DNA of 11,427 bases from DATKZH01 sp964475955 (GTDB taxonomy: Bacteria; Planctomycetota; Planctomycetia; Pirellulales; Thermoguttaceae): positions 1-11,427 of the forward strand of contig CAYYZY010000237.1 of NCBI GenBank assembly GCA_964475955.1, written 5' to 3'. Positions 1 through 7,037 of this stretch are shown here, one piece after another. A model generated the notes under the pieces. That model did not search any database. It was not told where the DNA came from and was given only the letters and a program-made list of their open reading frames with translations. Positions within the stretch are counted from its first letter, which is position 1. Every line of letters starts with the position of its first letter. The translations under genes were made by a program, and so were the position numbers.

Positions 1-288
1 TCATCAAGCATGCAATGCACAGTGTCGTTCTCATGGTCCATCCCTTGCGTTAGACGACGACCATCCCGGCAGAGTTCCCCCGTCCCGAAAGCATACCGGC
101 CGAGGGCGGAAGACTCGACCCCCCCCGAGTAGGCCGGATGCGTTATGCCGGCCTGCGACCTCGGGGCCGCTGGTAGGATCGATCGAGGCACGGGAGCCAC
201 GCGTGACTCGATTTGTCTTGGGCGCGCGGGCTTCGTGTACCTCGACCCGCGCTACGGCCAACGGGCCGCGCGACACGGACCGTCCGCA
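1..288. other. Left-edge region without a supportable gene
   Basis: Open frames cross this stretch on both strands, but their predicted proteins are Arg/Gly/Pro-rich and show no recognisable motif, signal peptide or ribosome binding site. It lies downstream of the minus-strand CPBP protease gene, so it could hold that gene's 3' untranslated region. Visible structure is one 7-bp inverted repeat at 131-154, annotated separately, and a run of C residues just before it. I see no promoter or RNA gene. Confidence 0.6.
131..154. repeat. Short inverted repeat (7-bp stem, 10-nt loop)
   Basis: AGGCCGG at 131-137 is perfectly complementary to CCGGCCT at 148-154, with the loop ATGCGTTATG between. It lies about 135 nt past the stop of the minus-strand CPBP gene. 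There is no T-run beside it, so it is not a standard intrinsic terminator. It could be a REP-like element or a chance GC-rich palindrome. Confidence 0.35.
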
Positions 289-1086
289 CTACGATCCAAA
301 ATACCCGGCAACGAGGTGGTAGCCGACGGCGAAGATGGCCGCGTCGACCAGCAGGTGGCTCAGCCAGGGGCTCACGAGCGAGCCGGTGCGGTGGTAGAGC
401 CACGCCCAGGCGGCCCCGCCGATGGCCACCGCGAGGGAGAAGAGCCCGGTCGGCAGGGGGGCCCAGTGAAAATAGACACCCAACAGCACCACGTGGTGCA
501 GCATGAACGCCGCGCTGGAGAGCACGATCGCCGGGCCCGGGCGCACCAGGCGCCGCAATCGGCCGAAGACGAACCACCGCCAGTAATACTCCTCCAGGAA
601 GGAATGCACCAGCGAGATGAAGACTCCGAACAGGATGTATTTGGGCAGGCTGTCGATCGCAAAGGTGCTCAGCCGCTCGCCGATCGGCTCCCGGGCGACG
701 TCGAGATACCCCGCGGGGCCGAGCCAGGCATGATAGAGCACCAGCATCCCCCCGGCCACCAGCAGGCCGAACGCCAAGCCGGTGGCGAGGCTGGCCGGCC
801 GGCCCCATCGCGACTCGCCCCCAGCCGCCGACGGTGCAACGATTTGGGGCCCCCGCCCGGTCCCCCTCACCGCATGAAGCCGCGGCTCGACCGCGAACGC
901 CCAGACCGCCGGAAAAGCGAACTGGAGCGTCTTTGCCAGCACGTAGACCGTCTGCTGGAGCCACGAAGGGAAGGGGTTCAGGAGGACGAAGTACGCCAGC
1001 ACCGCCAGCAGCGGGAACACGCAGGCGAACAGGACGGCGCAGGCGTCGGCCCGGGAGGACATGCGAGGCACGGAATCACTCATCAT
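289..1086 (-). CDS. CPBP family intramembrane glutamic endopeptidase
   Basis: Predicted membrane protease of the CPBP (CAAX protease/bacteriocin-processing, Abi) family, about 265 residues from the chosen ATG. Several hydrophobic segments are visible, including residues about 15-37 and 100-120 and a cluster from about 145 to the end. The family motifs are present in order: EEYYWR (Glu165-Glu166 to Arg170), FMLHH (Phe194 to His198) and HLLVD (His244 to Asp248). These are the expected intramembrane active-site residues. Its own substrate cannot be read from the sequence. The open frame continues 63 codons upstream, but that extension is Arg/Pro/Gly-rich and not membrane-like, so I start at the ATG pair at 1081-1086. 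ATG at 1060-1062 is an alternative. No Shine-Dalgarno sequence is obvious before any of them. The gene is monocistronic and divergent from the lyase. Confidence 0.85.
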   Translation of the reverse strand: MMSDSVPRMSSRADACAVLFACVFPLLAVLAYFVLLNPFPSWLQQTVYVLAKTLQFAFPAVWAFAVEPRLHAVRGTGRGPQIVAPSAAGGESRWGRPASLATGLAFGLLVAGGMLVLYHAWLGPAGYLDVAREPIGERLSTFAIDSLPKYILFGVFISLVHSFLEEYYWRWFVFGRLRRLVRPGPAIVLSSAAFMLHHVVLLGVYFHWAPLPTGLFSLAVAIGGAAWAWLYHRTGSLVSPWLSHLLVDAAIFAVGYHLVAGYFGS

Positions 1087-1455
1087 CGGTTCAGGCTCGT
1101 CGGCGCAAGCGAGCGGGGCATGGGGCGGCGGCCTCCGATCGGAAGGCACCGCCACGTCACTCCCCCACCCTGGCGTAGAACGTGGCCCGATGCAACGGCA
1201 AAACCCATGGGGTCCCCTTCCTGCGGCGCCTTTGCATCCCGCGCCCGGCCGCGTTATCCTCGCCTGCGGAAACATCGCCCGAAGGCGACGACGTGCCGTG
1301 CGCGGGCCGCTACCGGTCGTTCAAGCCGCGGGACATCACCGATTGTCGCAATCGTCGCTTTTCGCTTTGCGAAACGACGCTTGGTCGCGGAGCGAACAAC
1401 GACACTTCTTAACGGCACTCCTTGATGTGTGCCCCTGCGAAGGAGGAGACGAATC
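1087..1455. other. Divergent intergenic spacer between protease and lyase genes
   Basis: This 369-base spacer must hold the promoters of both flanking genes. I cannot identify a confident -35/-10 pair on either strand. The open frames crossing it give low-complexity translations with no motifs. The clear signals are the hairpin at 1353-1379 and an AAGGAGG ribosome binding site at 1440-1446, 9 nt before the lyase ATG. Confidence 0.55.
1353..1379. repeat. Hairpin in the lyase upstream region
   Basis: CGTCG (1353-1357) pairs with CGACG (1375-1379). The inner TTCGC (1361-1365) pairs with GCGAA (1369-1373), T1360 pairs with A1374, and two bases are left bulged. The loop is TTT. It sits about 77 nt upstream of the lyase start, where it could be an operator or part of the 5' leader. 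Nothing else in the window shares it. Confidence 0.4.
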
Positions 1456-3471
1456 ATGCAGACCGCGCTTCGCGTCGTGGTACTTCAGGCAGTCGTTCTG
1501 GTGCCCTTGGCGGGCCTGGCCCAGGAGGAACTCCGCTCGCTGCCACCCGACCAGGTGCTCGCCAAGCTCGACCTGACCGCGCCCGGCTTGGAGGCGGCGC
1601 GCGAGAGGGCCGCCGCGGGCGACCACCTGGGGGCGCTGGCCGCCCTGCTGGAACACTACCGCAACAAGCATCCGCTTCCCGAGGTCGACCCCAAGGCCGC
1701 CCAAGGCGACTTCGCCACGGCCGATCGGATCACGCGGCACGTGTTCCAGTGGGGGCCCTACGAGCCGGCCGATTACGGGCGGGAGATCGACTGGGAGTGG
1801 GACCCGCGCGGCGACATCGAATGGGTGGCCGCCGTCTATCGCTTCTACTGGGCCCCGCCGCTGGCCGAGGCCTACCGCCGGACGCGCGACGAGAAATACG
1901 CCCGGGCGTTCGTCGAACTGACCGCCGACTGGATCGCCAAGCACCCCCTCCAGAAGCGCCGCAGGGCCCACCCGGTCTACACCCGATGGCGCGGCTTCGC
2001 CTGGCTCGACATCCAGACGGGCATCCGGGCCGACAACCTGGCCAAGGTCTTCCCCGTGCTGGTCCACGGCGAGGCGTTTACCCCGGAGTTCCTCGGCGTG
2101 CTGCTGGCCAGCCTCTACGACCATCAGGTGAAGACCGAGAAGCTGCCCATGGGGAGGGTCCACAACAAGGCGATCTTCGAGCAGCGGGGGTTCGTGAACG
2201 TGGTCTCGACGTTCCCCGAGTTCGCCGACGCGCGCCGCTGGATGGAGCTGGCCGTCGAGCGTTCGCGGGAGAACTTCCTGGCCCAGACCACGGCCGACGG
2301 CGTGCAGCGCGAGTGGTCGTTCGGCTACAACCGGGCCGTGCTCGGCGACGCGGTCGACATCATGCGCCGCGCGGAGTCGCTGGGCGTGGCCGTCGACGAC
2401 GATTACCGCGATCGCGTGCGCGCAATGTACGACTACCTGTTCGCCATCGCCACGCCGAAACTCGCCGGGCCCATGTTCGGCGACGCCTCGCGCCCGCCCG
2501 AGACCTCGCCGAATCGCAGCCGCTGGCCGCTCTACCGCACGCTCGTCGGCGCCACGGAGCTTATGGGCGACCCGAAGTACGCCGCCCGGGCAAAGCTCGA
2601 CCGGGCGGCGTTGCCGGACGAGACGAGCTACGCCTTCGCCGAGGCGGGCATGTACGTGTTCCGCGACGACTGGGGCCCCGAGCAAGTCTACCTGGCCCTG
2701 CACTGCTCGCCGAAAGGGATCAGCGGGCACGACCAGCCCGACAACGGCACCTTCGAGCTGTGCGCGTTCGGGCGCTGGCTGATGCCGGACTCAGGCTTTT
2801 ACACCTACGGCCACGACGCCGAGGGCCGGGCGTGGCACCGGCGCACGCGCGTCCACCAGACGCTCACCCTCGACGGCCGAGACAGCCGGATCGCCGGCCG
2901 GCACCTCCTCTGGCGCACCGCGCCGGAGGCCGACGTGCTGGTCGTCGAGAACGCCTCGTACGAAGGACTCACGCACCGGCGCACCGTGTGGTTCGTCAAG
3001 ACCGGTGGCGAGGGAGAAGCGGCCGTCGGCGAGGTCGGGCGTGCGGACCCCGGGTTCTTCGTCTTCCTCGACGAAGCCCTGGGCGAAGCGCCCGGTACGC
3101 TCGCGCTCCATTTCCAGTTCGCCCCGGGCGAGGTCGAGATCGACCCCGAAGCGCACTGGGCCGCCACCGCTTTCGACGACGCCAACGTGCTCGTCTGGGC
3201 TGATCCGAAGGCCCCGGTCACCCTCGAGGAAGAGGAAGGCTGGTGGGGCTACAAGTACGGGCACCGCGAGGCGCGCAAGGCCGTGGGCTTCCGCCACGCC
3301 CGATCCGCCCCGGCCGCGTTCCTGACGCTCGTCGTCCCCTACCGCGGCACCGAGCGCCCGCAGGTCGCCGCGCGCCTCCCCCAGGACTTCCAGCCCGGCA
3401 CCGACCGCGTCGACCTCCAGGTCGAGGCCTCCGGCCGCACGTGGCAACTGCACCGCGCCCTGTCGCGGTAG
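1456..3471 (+). CDS. Secreted heparinase II/III-family polysaccharide lyase (PL12-like)
   Basis: A 671-residue protein beginning with a signal peptide (hydrophobic to about residue 20, predicted cleavage near GLA-QEE). It follows the heparinase III-type plan: an alpha-helical toroid in the first ~370 residues, then a beta-sandwich domain (heparinase II/III-like). Candidate catalytic residues, by alignment from memory to PL12 enzymes, are Asn237 in RVHNKAIFE, Tyr291 in EWSFGYN and His425 in ISGHDQPDNG. Family members cleave uronate-containing glycosaminoglycans or similar polymers by beta-elimination, outside the cytoplasm. The exact substrate (heparan sulfate, alginate or another uronan) cannot be assigned. 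The ATG at 1456 is chosen over one 27 bases upstream, because AAGGAGG at 1440-1446 is well placed and the signal peptide starts there. It is convergent with the PQQ gene and ends three bases before the palindrome at 3474. Confidence 0.88.
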   Translation: MQTALRVVVLQAVVLVPLAGLAQEELRSLPPDQVLAKLDLTAPGLEAARERAAAGDHLGALAALLEHYRNKHPLPEVDPKAAQGDFATADRITRHVFQWGPYEPADYGREIDWEWDPRGDIEWVAAVYRFYWAPPLAEAYRRTRDEKYARAFVELTADWIAKHPLQKRRRAHPVYTRWRGFAWLDIQTGIRADNLAKVFPVLVHGEAFTPEFLGVLLASLYDHQVKTEKLPMGRVHNKAIFEQRGFVNVVSTFPEFADARRWMELAVERSRENFLAQTTADGVQREWSFGYNRAVLGDAVDIMRRAESLGVAVDDDYRDRVRAMYDYLFAIATPKLAGPMFGDASRPPETSPNRSRWPLYRTLVGATELMGDPKYAARAKLDRAALPDETSYAFAEAGMYVFRDDWGPEQVYLALHCSPKGISGHDQPDNGTFELCAFGRWLMPDSGFYTYGHDAEGRAWHRRTRVHQTLTLDGRDSRIAGRHLLWRTAPEADVLVVENASYEGLTHRRTVWFVKTGGEGEAAVGEVGRADPGFFVFLDEALGEAPGTLALHFQFAPGEVEIDPEAHWAATAFDDANVLVWADPKAPVTLEEEEGWWGYKYGHREARKAVGFRHARSAPAAFLTLVVPYRGTERPQVAARLPQDFQPGTDRVDLQVEASGRTWQLHRALSR

Positions 3472-3473
3472 CA

Positions 3474-3545
3474 AAAATGGGGTCGGGTCTAGTTTTCCTC
3501 CGCTGGGGCCGCGGCCCATGGAAATATGAGACCCGACCCCATTTT
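3474..3545. terminator. Long nested palindrome, likely bidirectional terminator or REP-type unit
   Basis: A 17-bp perfect inverted repeat has arms at 3474-3490 (AAAATGGGGTCGGGTCT) and 3529-3545. Inside it, TTTCC (3494-3498) pairs with GGAAA (3520-3524), and GGGCC (3506-3510) pairs with GGCCC (3513-3517). The whole could fold into one long hairpin. It has an A-run on its 5' side and a T-run on its 3' side, so it can act as an intrinsic terminator on either strand. It lies exactly between the convergent lyase and PQQ genes. The right arm overlaps the PQQ stop codon and recurs at 4829-4856, which points to a dispersed element and not only a terminator. Confidence 0.75.
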
Positions 3546-3552
3546 CATTCAA
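3526..3552. repeat. Direct repeat copy 1 (GAGACCCGACCCC core) at PQQ gene 3' end
   Basis: This 27-base stretch matches 4829-4856 along its full length except for one extra T in the T-run of the second copy. Read on the minus strand it contains TTGAATGAAAATGGGGTCGG, so the last Glu codon and TGA stop of the PQQ gene are part of the repeat. It also forms the right arm of the palindrome 3474-3545. Confidence 0.85.
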
Positions 3553-4801
3553 GCGACCGGAGTGTCAGTGTGCGAAGGTCCTTGACCAGGACGCCGCCAT
3601 CCAGCAAGACCGGCGGGGCCCAGGTGGCGCCTTCGGCCACACGATACGAGGCGACCTTCTCGAAGCGGTCGCCCCGGGCGGCGATGATCTCTAGCTCGCC
3701 GTCGTTGATAAGCGCGACCACGTGGCCGGGGATCGACAGGAGCATGGCGTTTTCCCCGGTCCTTCCCGGGCCCTGCCAAAGGACTTCCCCCGAGGCGACG
3801 TCGAGACAGAACAACCGCCCTCGGCCGTAGTGCGAGAAGCCGTAGAGCAGGTCGCCGTTGACCACGGCCGAGCTCATGTTCAGCGCGACCTCCTTCTGGT
3901 GCCATCGCGGTTGTACGGTCCAGGCGCCGCCCTCCTCGCGCGGCTTGAGGGCGTGAATGCCGCGGTTCTCGCCCCCCAGCAGCACGAGCCCCTGGTGATA
4001 GACGGGCGTCACCATGTTCTGCTCGGTACCCGCTTGCGGAAAGGGAAACTCCCATAGCCGGCGGCCCGACTTGCTCTCCACGCCCACGAGGGCCCGGATG
4101 TTCAACTCGACGATCTGCGGCCGTCCCCCGATCTCCACGAGAATCGGCGAGGCGTAGGCAGGTCCCTCCTTGCCCTGGCTCCAGCACTCCCGGCCGGTTT
4201 CGGCATCGAGGGCGATCAAGGCACCCCGCTCGTCGTTGCCGAAATGGACGATTACGCGATTGCCGTCGACCAGCGGCGAGGTCGCCGCACCCCAATACGG
4301 ATGGGTCTTCTCGAACCGCGAACGGTAATCGCGGCGCCAGAGAAGCTCGCCCGAGTCGGCGTCCCACGCCGAGAGCCGGCCGGTGATGCTCATCGTGAAG
4401 AGCCGGCCGTCGGCCAGCGCCGGCGACGACTTCGGCCCCTTGCCGTGACGCTCTCCGCCCGAGCCCATCTTGAAGGGAACGGGGTAGCTCCGCTTCCACC
4501 GGACGGCTCCCGTTTCCAGGTCGAGGCACCAGACGACCTCATCGTCGCCCTGGCGCGCGTGCTGGTAGACGCGGCCGCCCGAGACGACCGGCGAGCCGTA
4601 GCCCGTCCCCACCGCGGCCTGCCAAACCCGCTCGAGCCGCTCGGGCCACGCGTCGGGCGGCTGGAAGCCGCTCACCCAGCCGTCACGCGCCGGTCCCCGC
4701 CAGCCCGGCCAGTGGGCCTCGGCGCCGAACGCGGGCCGCCGGGCGCTGGTCAGGGGCAGAAGGATCGAAGCGGCCACAAAGAGAACGATCGGACGCAGCA
4801 T
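3545..4801 (-). CDS. Secreted PQQ-binding-like beta-propeller repeat protein (BamB-like fold)
   Basis: A 418-residue exported protein: signal peptide to about residue 27 (LFVAASILLPL core, cleavage near AFGA), then WPGWRGPARDG at 31-41, an N-terminal motif common in planctomycete PQQ-repeat proteins. The rest is a series of propeller blades of the form DG-(R/N)-V...(L/A)-DAxTGxxxW, for example LDLETGAVRW, WDADSGELLW, LDAETGRECW, VESKSGRRLW and LDVASGEVLW. This is the PQQ_2/YncE-like repeat pattern also seen in BamB. No quinoprotein dehydrogenase active site is evident, so enzymatic activity or real PQQ binding should not be assumed. The role is unknown, perhaps envelope protein interaction. 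The ATG at 4801 has AGGAGA (4809-4814) 7 nt upstream. The gene is bracketed by direct repeats and follows nfo by 47 bases on the same strand. Confidence 0.9.
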   Translation of the reverse strand: MLRPIVLFVAASILLPLTSARRPAFGAEAHWPGWRGPARDGWVSGFQPPDAWPERLERVWQAAVGTGYGSPVVSGGRVYQHARQGDDEVVWCLDLETGAVRWKRSYPVPFKMGSGGERHGKGPKSSPALADGRLFTMSITGRLSAWDADSGELLWRRDYRSRFEKTHPYWGAATSPLVDGNRVIVHFGNDERGALIALDAETGRECWSQGKEGPAYASPILVEIGGRPQIVELNIRALVGVESKSGRRLWEFPFPQAGTEQNMVTPVYHQGLVLLGGENRGIHALKPREEGGAWTVQPRWHQKEVALNMSSAVVNGDLLYGFSHYGRGRLFCLDVASGEVLWQGPGRTGENAMLLSIPGHVVALINDGELEIIAARGDRFEKVASYRVAEGATWAPPVLLDGGVLVKDLRTLTLRSLE

Positions 4802-4828
4802 GGCTCAGTCTCCTATCATGTGCATAAA

Positions 4829-4856
4829 ATGAGACCCGACCCCATTTTTCATTCAA
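4829..4856. repeat. Direct repeat copy 2 between nfo stop and PQQ gene start
   Basis: This 28-base near-copy of 3526-3552 is in the same orientation. On the minus strand it carries the final Glu codon and TGA stop of nfo (4849-4851), just as copy 1 does for the PQQ gene. Unlike copy 1 it lacks the opposite arm, so no long hairpin forms. Only a short AAAATG (4826-4831) / CATTTT (4843-4848) pairing is visible. The PQQ gene's ribosome binding site and start lie immediately downstream on the minus strand. Confidence 0.85.
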
Positions 4857-5703
4857 TCAGGCCTCGGAGAACGCGGAGGTTGACGACGTCGAGATCGACG
4901 CCGTCTTCCTTGCCCTTGGGGGTTTCCAGGTACATGGGCACGCGGCGGAACCGGCGGTCGGCCAGCAGCCGGCGGAACGGCTCGAGGCCCATCTTGCCGC
5001 GTCCGACGTGGGCGTGGCGGTCGACCCGGGAGCCCAGTTCGCGCCGGCTGTCGTTGAGGTGAAACGCCTTCACTCGCTCGAGCCCGACGGTCGTCGCCAG
5101 CGCCCGCATCGTCGCTCGGTACTCCTTCTGCGTGCCCATCGGATAGCCGGCCGCGAACACATGGCACGTATCGAAACAGACGCCGAGCCGCTCGGGCTCC
5201 TTCGCGCGGTCGAGGAGCCGGGCCAGTTGCTCGAAGCGCCAGCCGAGCGACGTGCCCTGTCCCGCGGTCGTTTCCAGGAGACACATGGTCCGAATGCCCC
5301 GCGTCCGGCGGTGGATCTCATTGAGCGCGCGCACCACGCGGCCGAGCCCCCGGGCCTCGGTGCTCGTGGTGTAGGCGCCGGGATGCGTCACCACGTAGGG
5401 GATGCCCAGCGTTTCCGCACGGCGAAGCTCGACGACGAACGCGTCGACGGATCGCTTCCACAGCGCCCGATCGGGGCTCGCCAGGTTGATCAGGTAGGCG
5501 TCGTGGGCGAGCGGGTGGACGATACCGTGCTCGTCCAGTGCCCGGCGGAACCGCTCCGCCTCGGCGGCGCCGATCGCCTTCGCCCGCCACTGGTTGTTGT
5601 TCTTGGTGAAAAGCTGGACGCAATCACACCCGCACGCGGCCGCCCGCTCCACCGCCTTGTGATACCCGCCGGCAATCGACATGTGGGCCCCGAGAACCGC
5701 CAT
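4849..5703 (-). CDS. nfo: Deoxyribonuclease IV (endonuclease IV, AP endonuclease family 2)
   Basis: A cytoplasmic base-excision-repair enzyme that cuts 5' of abasic sites and removes 3'-blocking groups. The 284-residue length is normal for the family. All nine metal ligands of the tri-zinc TIM-barrel site are present in their usual contexts: His67 (HDAYLINLA), His107 (THPGAY), Glu144 (LETTAGQGTSLG), Asp178 and His181 (CFDTCHVFAAGY), His215 (HLNDS), Asp228 and His230 (DRHAHVGRG) and Glu260 (LETP). The second signature has LETTAGQG where many relatives have LENTAGQG. The ATG at 5701-5703 starts the conserved LGAH N-terminus and has GAAGG 8 nt upstream (5712-5716 on the opposite strand). It follows the unknown secreted gene by 106 bases, with the nested hairpin 5730-5776 between them. 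Its stop codon lies inside the direct repeat at 4829-4856. Confidence 0.97.
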   Translation of the reverse strand: MAVLGAHMSIAGGYHKAVERAAACGCDCVQLFTKNNNQWRAKAIGAAEAERFRRALDEHGIVHPLAHDAYLINLASPDRALWKRSVDAFVVELRRAETLGIPYVVTHPGAYTTSTEARGLGRVVRALNEIHRRTRGIRTMCLLETTAGQGTSLGWRFEQLARLLDRAKEPERLGVCFDTCHVFAAGYPMGTQKEYRATMRALATTVGLERVKAFHLNDSRRELGSRVDRHAHVGRGKMGLEPFRRLLADRRFRRVPMYLETPKGKEDGVDLDVVNLRVLRGLIE

Positions 5704-5729
5704 GGGGGGAACCTTCCCGGGGCTAGCGC

Positions 5730-5776
5730 GCGGGGCACGATTCCATCGTGCCCGTCGCGTTGGAATCGTGCCCCGC
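5730..5776. repeat. Nested inverted repeat with two alternative hairpins
   Basis: A 16-bp inverted repeat has arms at 5730-5745 (GCGGGGCACGATTCCA) and 5761-5776. Within it, GGGCACGAT (5733-5741) also pairs with ATCGTGCCC (5745-5753) around a TCC loop. The left arm can therefore form either a 9-bp tight hairpin or a 16-bp hairpin with a 15-nt loop. It lies 34 nt downstream of the unknown secreted gene (minus strand) and 27 nt upstream of the nfo start. No T-run follows it on the minus strand. A related hairpin occurs at 9115-9133. Confidence 0.75.
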
Positions 5777-5809
5777 CAATGATCTCTCGATCCTCGGGAC
5801 GCCGCCGGG

Positions 5810-6736
5810 CTACTCCGACACGATGCTCGACGCCGGCCCCAGGGCGACCATGCGCTCCAACTGCGTGCGCACCGGGCCCTGCACGCGCTCGATCGCGCGG
5901 AACCGCTGCGACCGGTAGTAGCTTCGGTCGCTCTCGATCGCCCGTGCGATGCGCACGTCGCCCACGGCGTCGGCCTCGCGGCCTTCCATCAGGTGGCCGG
6001 CCGCGCGGAGGAACCAGGCGTCGGGCCAGGAATACCCCCGGCGGATGAGGCGGGTCGTCGCGTCCACGACGTCCTCCGGTCGCCACTCGCGCACGGCCGC
6101 GTGGACGTCGTGGTGCCCCCACACGTGCGCGCCGGAGAACGCCCGCTGGTCGGCGAGGATCACGGAGCCGACGTCGACCGCGTCGACGCCGGCCAAGGCC
6201 GGCAGCCGGCTCTCGACGAGGCCCAATAGCTCCTCGCTTTCGACCACGCCGCAGAGGGACAGCGCCCGCGTGGCCGGGTGGTACGTCTTGGGGCGGATGA
6301 GGCACGCCGGAACGTCGGCCATGAGCCGGTCGAGCATCATCACGTATTCCAGCGGGAACAGGGGGCTCGTGCCCAGGACGACCATCCCCGAGGCGTCGAC
6401 CGCGGCCGGCGCGCGGGGCAGTTCTCCCCGCTCAGCTTCCCGCACCAGCGCCTTGAGCCCCTCGGTCTCCACGGCTTCCCGCTGGCTCCCCTCGGCCAGG
6501 AATCCGAACACCTCGGCCGCGCCGTCCTCCCGGGCGACCACGAGCAGCACCTGGGCCGACTGCAACGCCTCCACCTGCGCCAGGTTGTCGGCCAACCGCT
6601 CCGTAAACGCCCGGCAGTCGTCGACCGACGGCGGCGCTTCGGGGATCGCCGGGGGCTTCGTCTGGGCGGCAGCGTGCGTCGCTGCGAAAAGCACGGCGAG
6701 CGCGGTCAGGCACAGCGGCAAGGTCGGGCGGATCAT
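5810..6736 (-). CDS. Secreted protein of unknown function with a TPR-like C-terminal segment
   Basis: I do not recognise the family. The 308-residue product starts with a signal peptide (TLPLCLTALAVLFAATHAAA, cleavage near residue 24, AAAQ), then a short Pro-rich linker. The body has alternating hydrophobic and charged segments. Residues about 237-272 (WPDAWFLRAAG...EGREADAVGDVRIARAIESD) resemble a single tetratricopeptide-like helix pair. The Cys residues after the signal (41, 145, 162) are not in a heme or metal motif. I start at the ATG at 6734-6736 because GGAGGT (6744-6749, opposite strand) lies 7 nt upstream. A TTG five codons earlier would overlap that site. It is probably exported to the periplasm-like space. 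It stands 301 bases from dctM and 106 bases ahead of nfo, so co-transcription with either is unproven. Confidence 0.8.
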   Translation of the reverse strand: MIRPTLPLCLTALAVLFAATHAAAQTKPPAIPEAPPSVDDCRAFTERLADNLAQVEALQSAQVLLVVAREDGAAEVFGFLAEGSQREAVETEGLKALVREAERGELPRAPAAVDASGMVVLGTSPLFPLEYVMMLDRLMADVPACLIRPKTYHPATRALSLCGVVESEELLGLVESRLPALAGVDAVDVGSVILADQRAFSGAHVWGHHDVHAAVREWRPEDVVDATTRLIRRGYSWPDAWFLRAAGHLMEGREADAVGDVRIARAIESDRSYYRSQRFRAIERVQGPVRTQLERMVALGPASSIVSE

Positions 6737-7037
6737 CTGAGTCACCTCCAAGGTCGAAAAGTCCCGGCCGGGTCAGCCGCCTCCCATCGCGCCGAGGCCG
6801 GCTCTCGCAAGGTTCCCAAGGGGTCGGACTGCGGAGAACTCCGAGATCGCCCGGCGGCGGACTTCGCCGGCCCGATTCCGACCGTCGCCCATTGTAGTCG
6901 GCTGCCGCAGCCGGATCAAACGTGCAGTCCGCCGCGCGCCGGACAGCCCGAGCGACCGCCAAAGAAACGATCTCCCGATTTCCGCAGCAGGCACACCCGG
7001 GTGCCGCCCTCGCCGTTCTCGGAAGGCGACCCTGCGC
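6737..7037. other. Spacer between dctM and the unknown secreted gene
   Basis: No gene is supportable in these 301 bases. Two small GC hairpins are visible: CCGGCG (6851-6856) with CGCCGG (6865-6870), and CGGCTG (6899-6904) with CAGCCG (6908-6913) around a 3-nt loop. Neither has an adjacent T-run on the minus strand, so a terminator for the TRAP operon is possible but not shown. The GGAGGT ribosome binding site of the downstream gene is at 6744-6749. Confidence 0.5.

Noticed and set aside
145..1425. Long plus-strand open frame opposite the CPBP protease gene
   Set aside because: Highly charged low-complexity translation; the opposite strand encodes conserved EExxxR, FxxxH and HxxxD membrane-protease motifs.
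1336..2730. Long minus-strand open frame opposite the lyase gene
   Set aside because: It mirrors the codon structure of the lyase, has no motif or signal, and the plus strand has a ribosome binding site, signal peptide and catalytic motifs.
1422..3203. Second long plus-strand open frame overlapping the lyase
   Set aside because: Arg/Pro/Gly-rich translation in a shifted frame, typical of GC-rich shadow frames.
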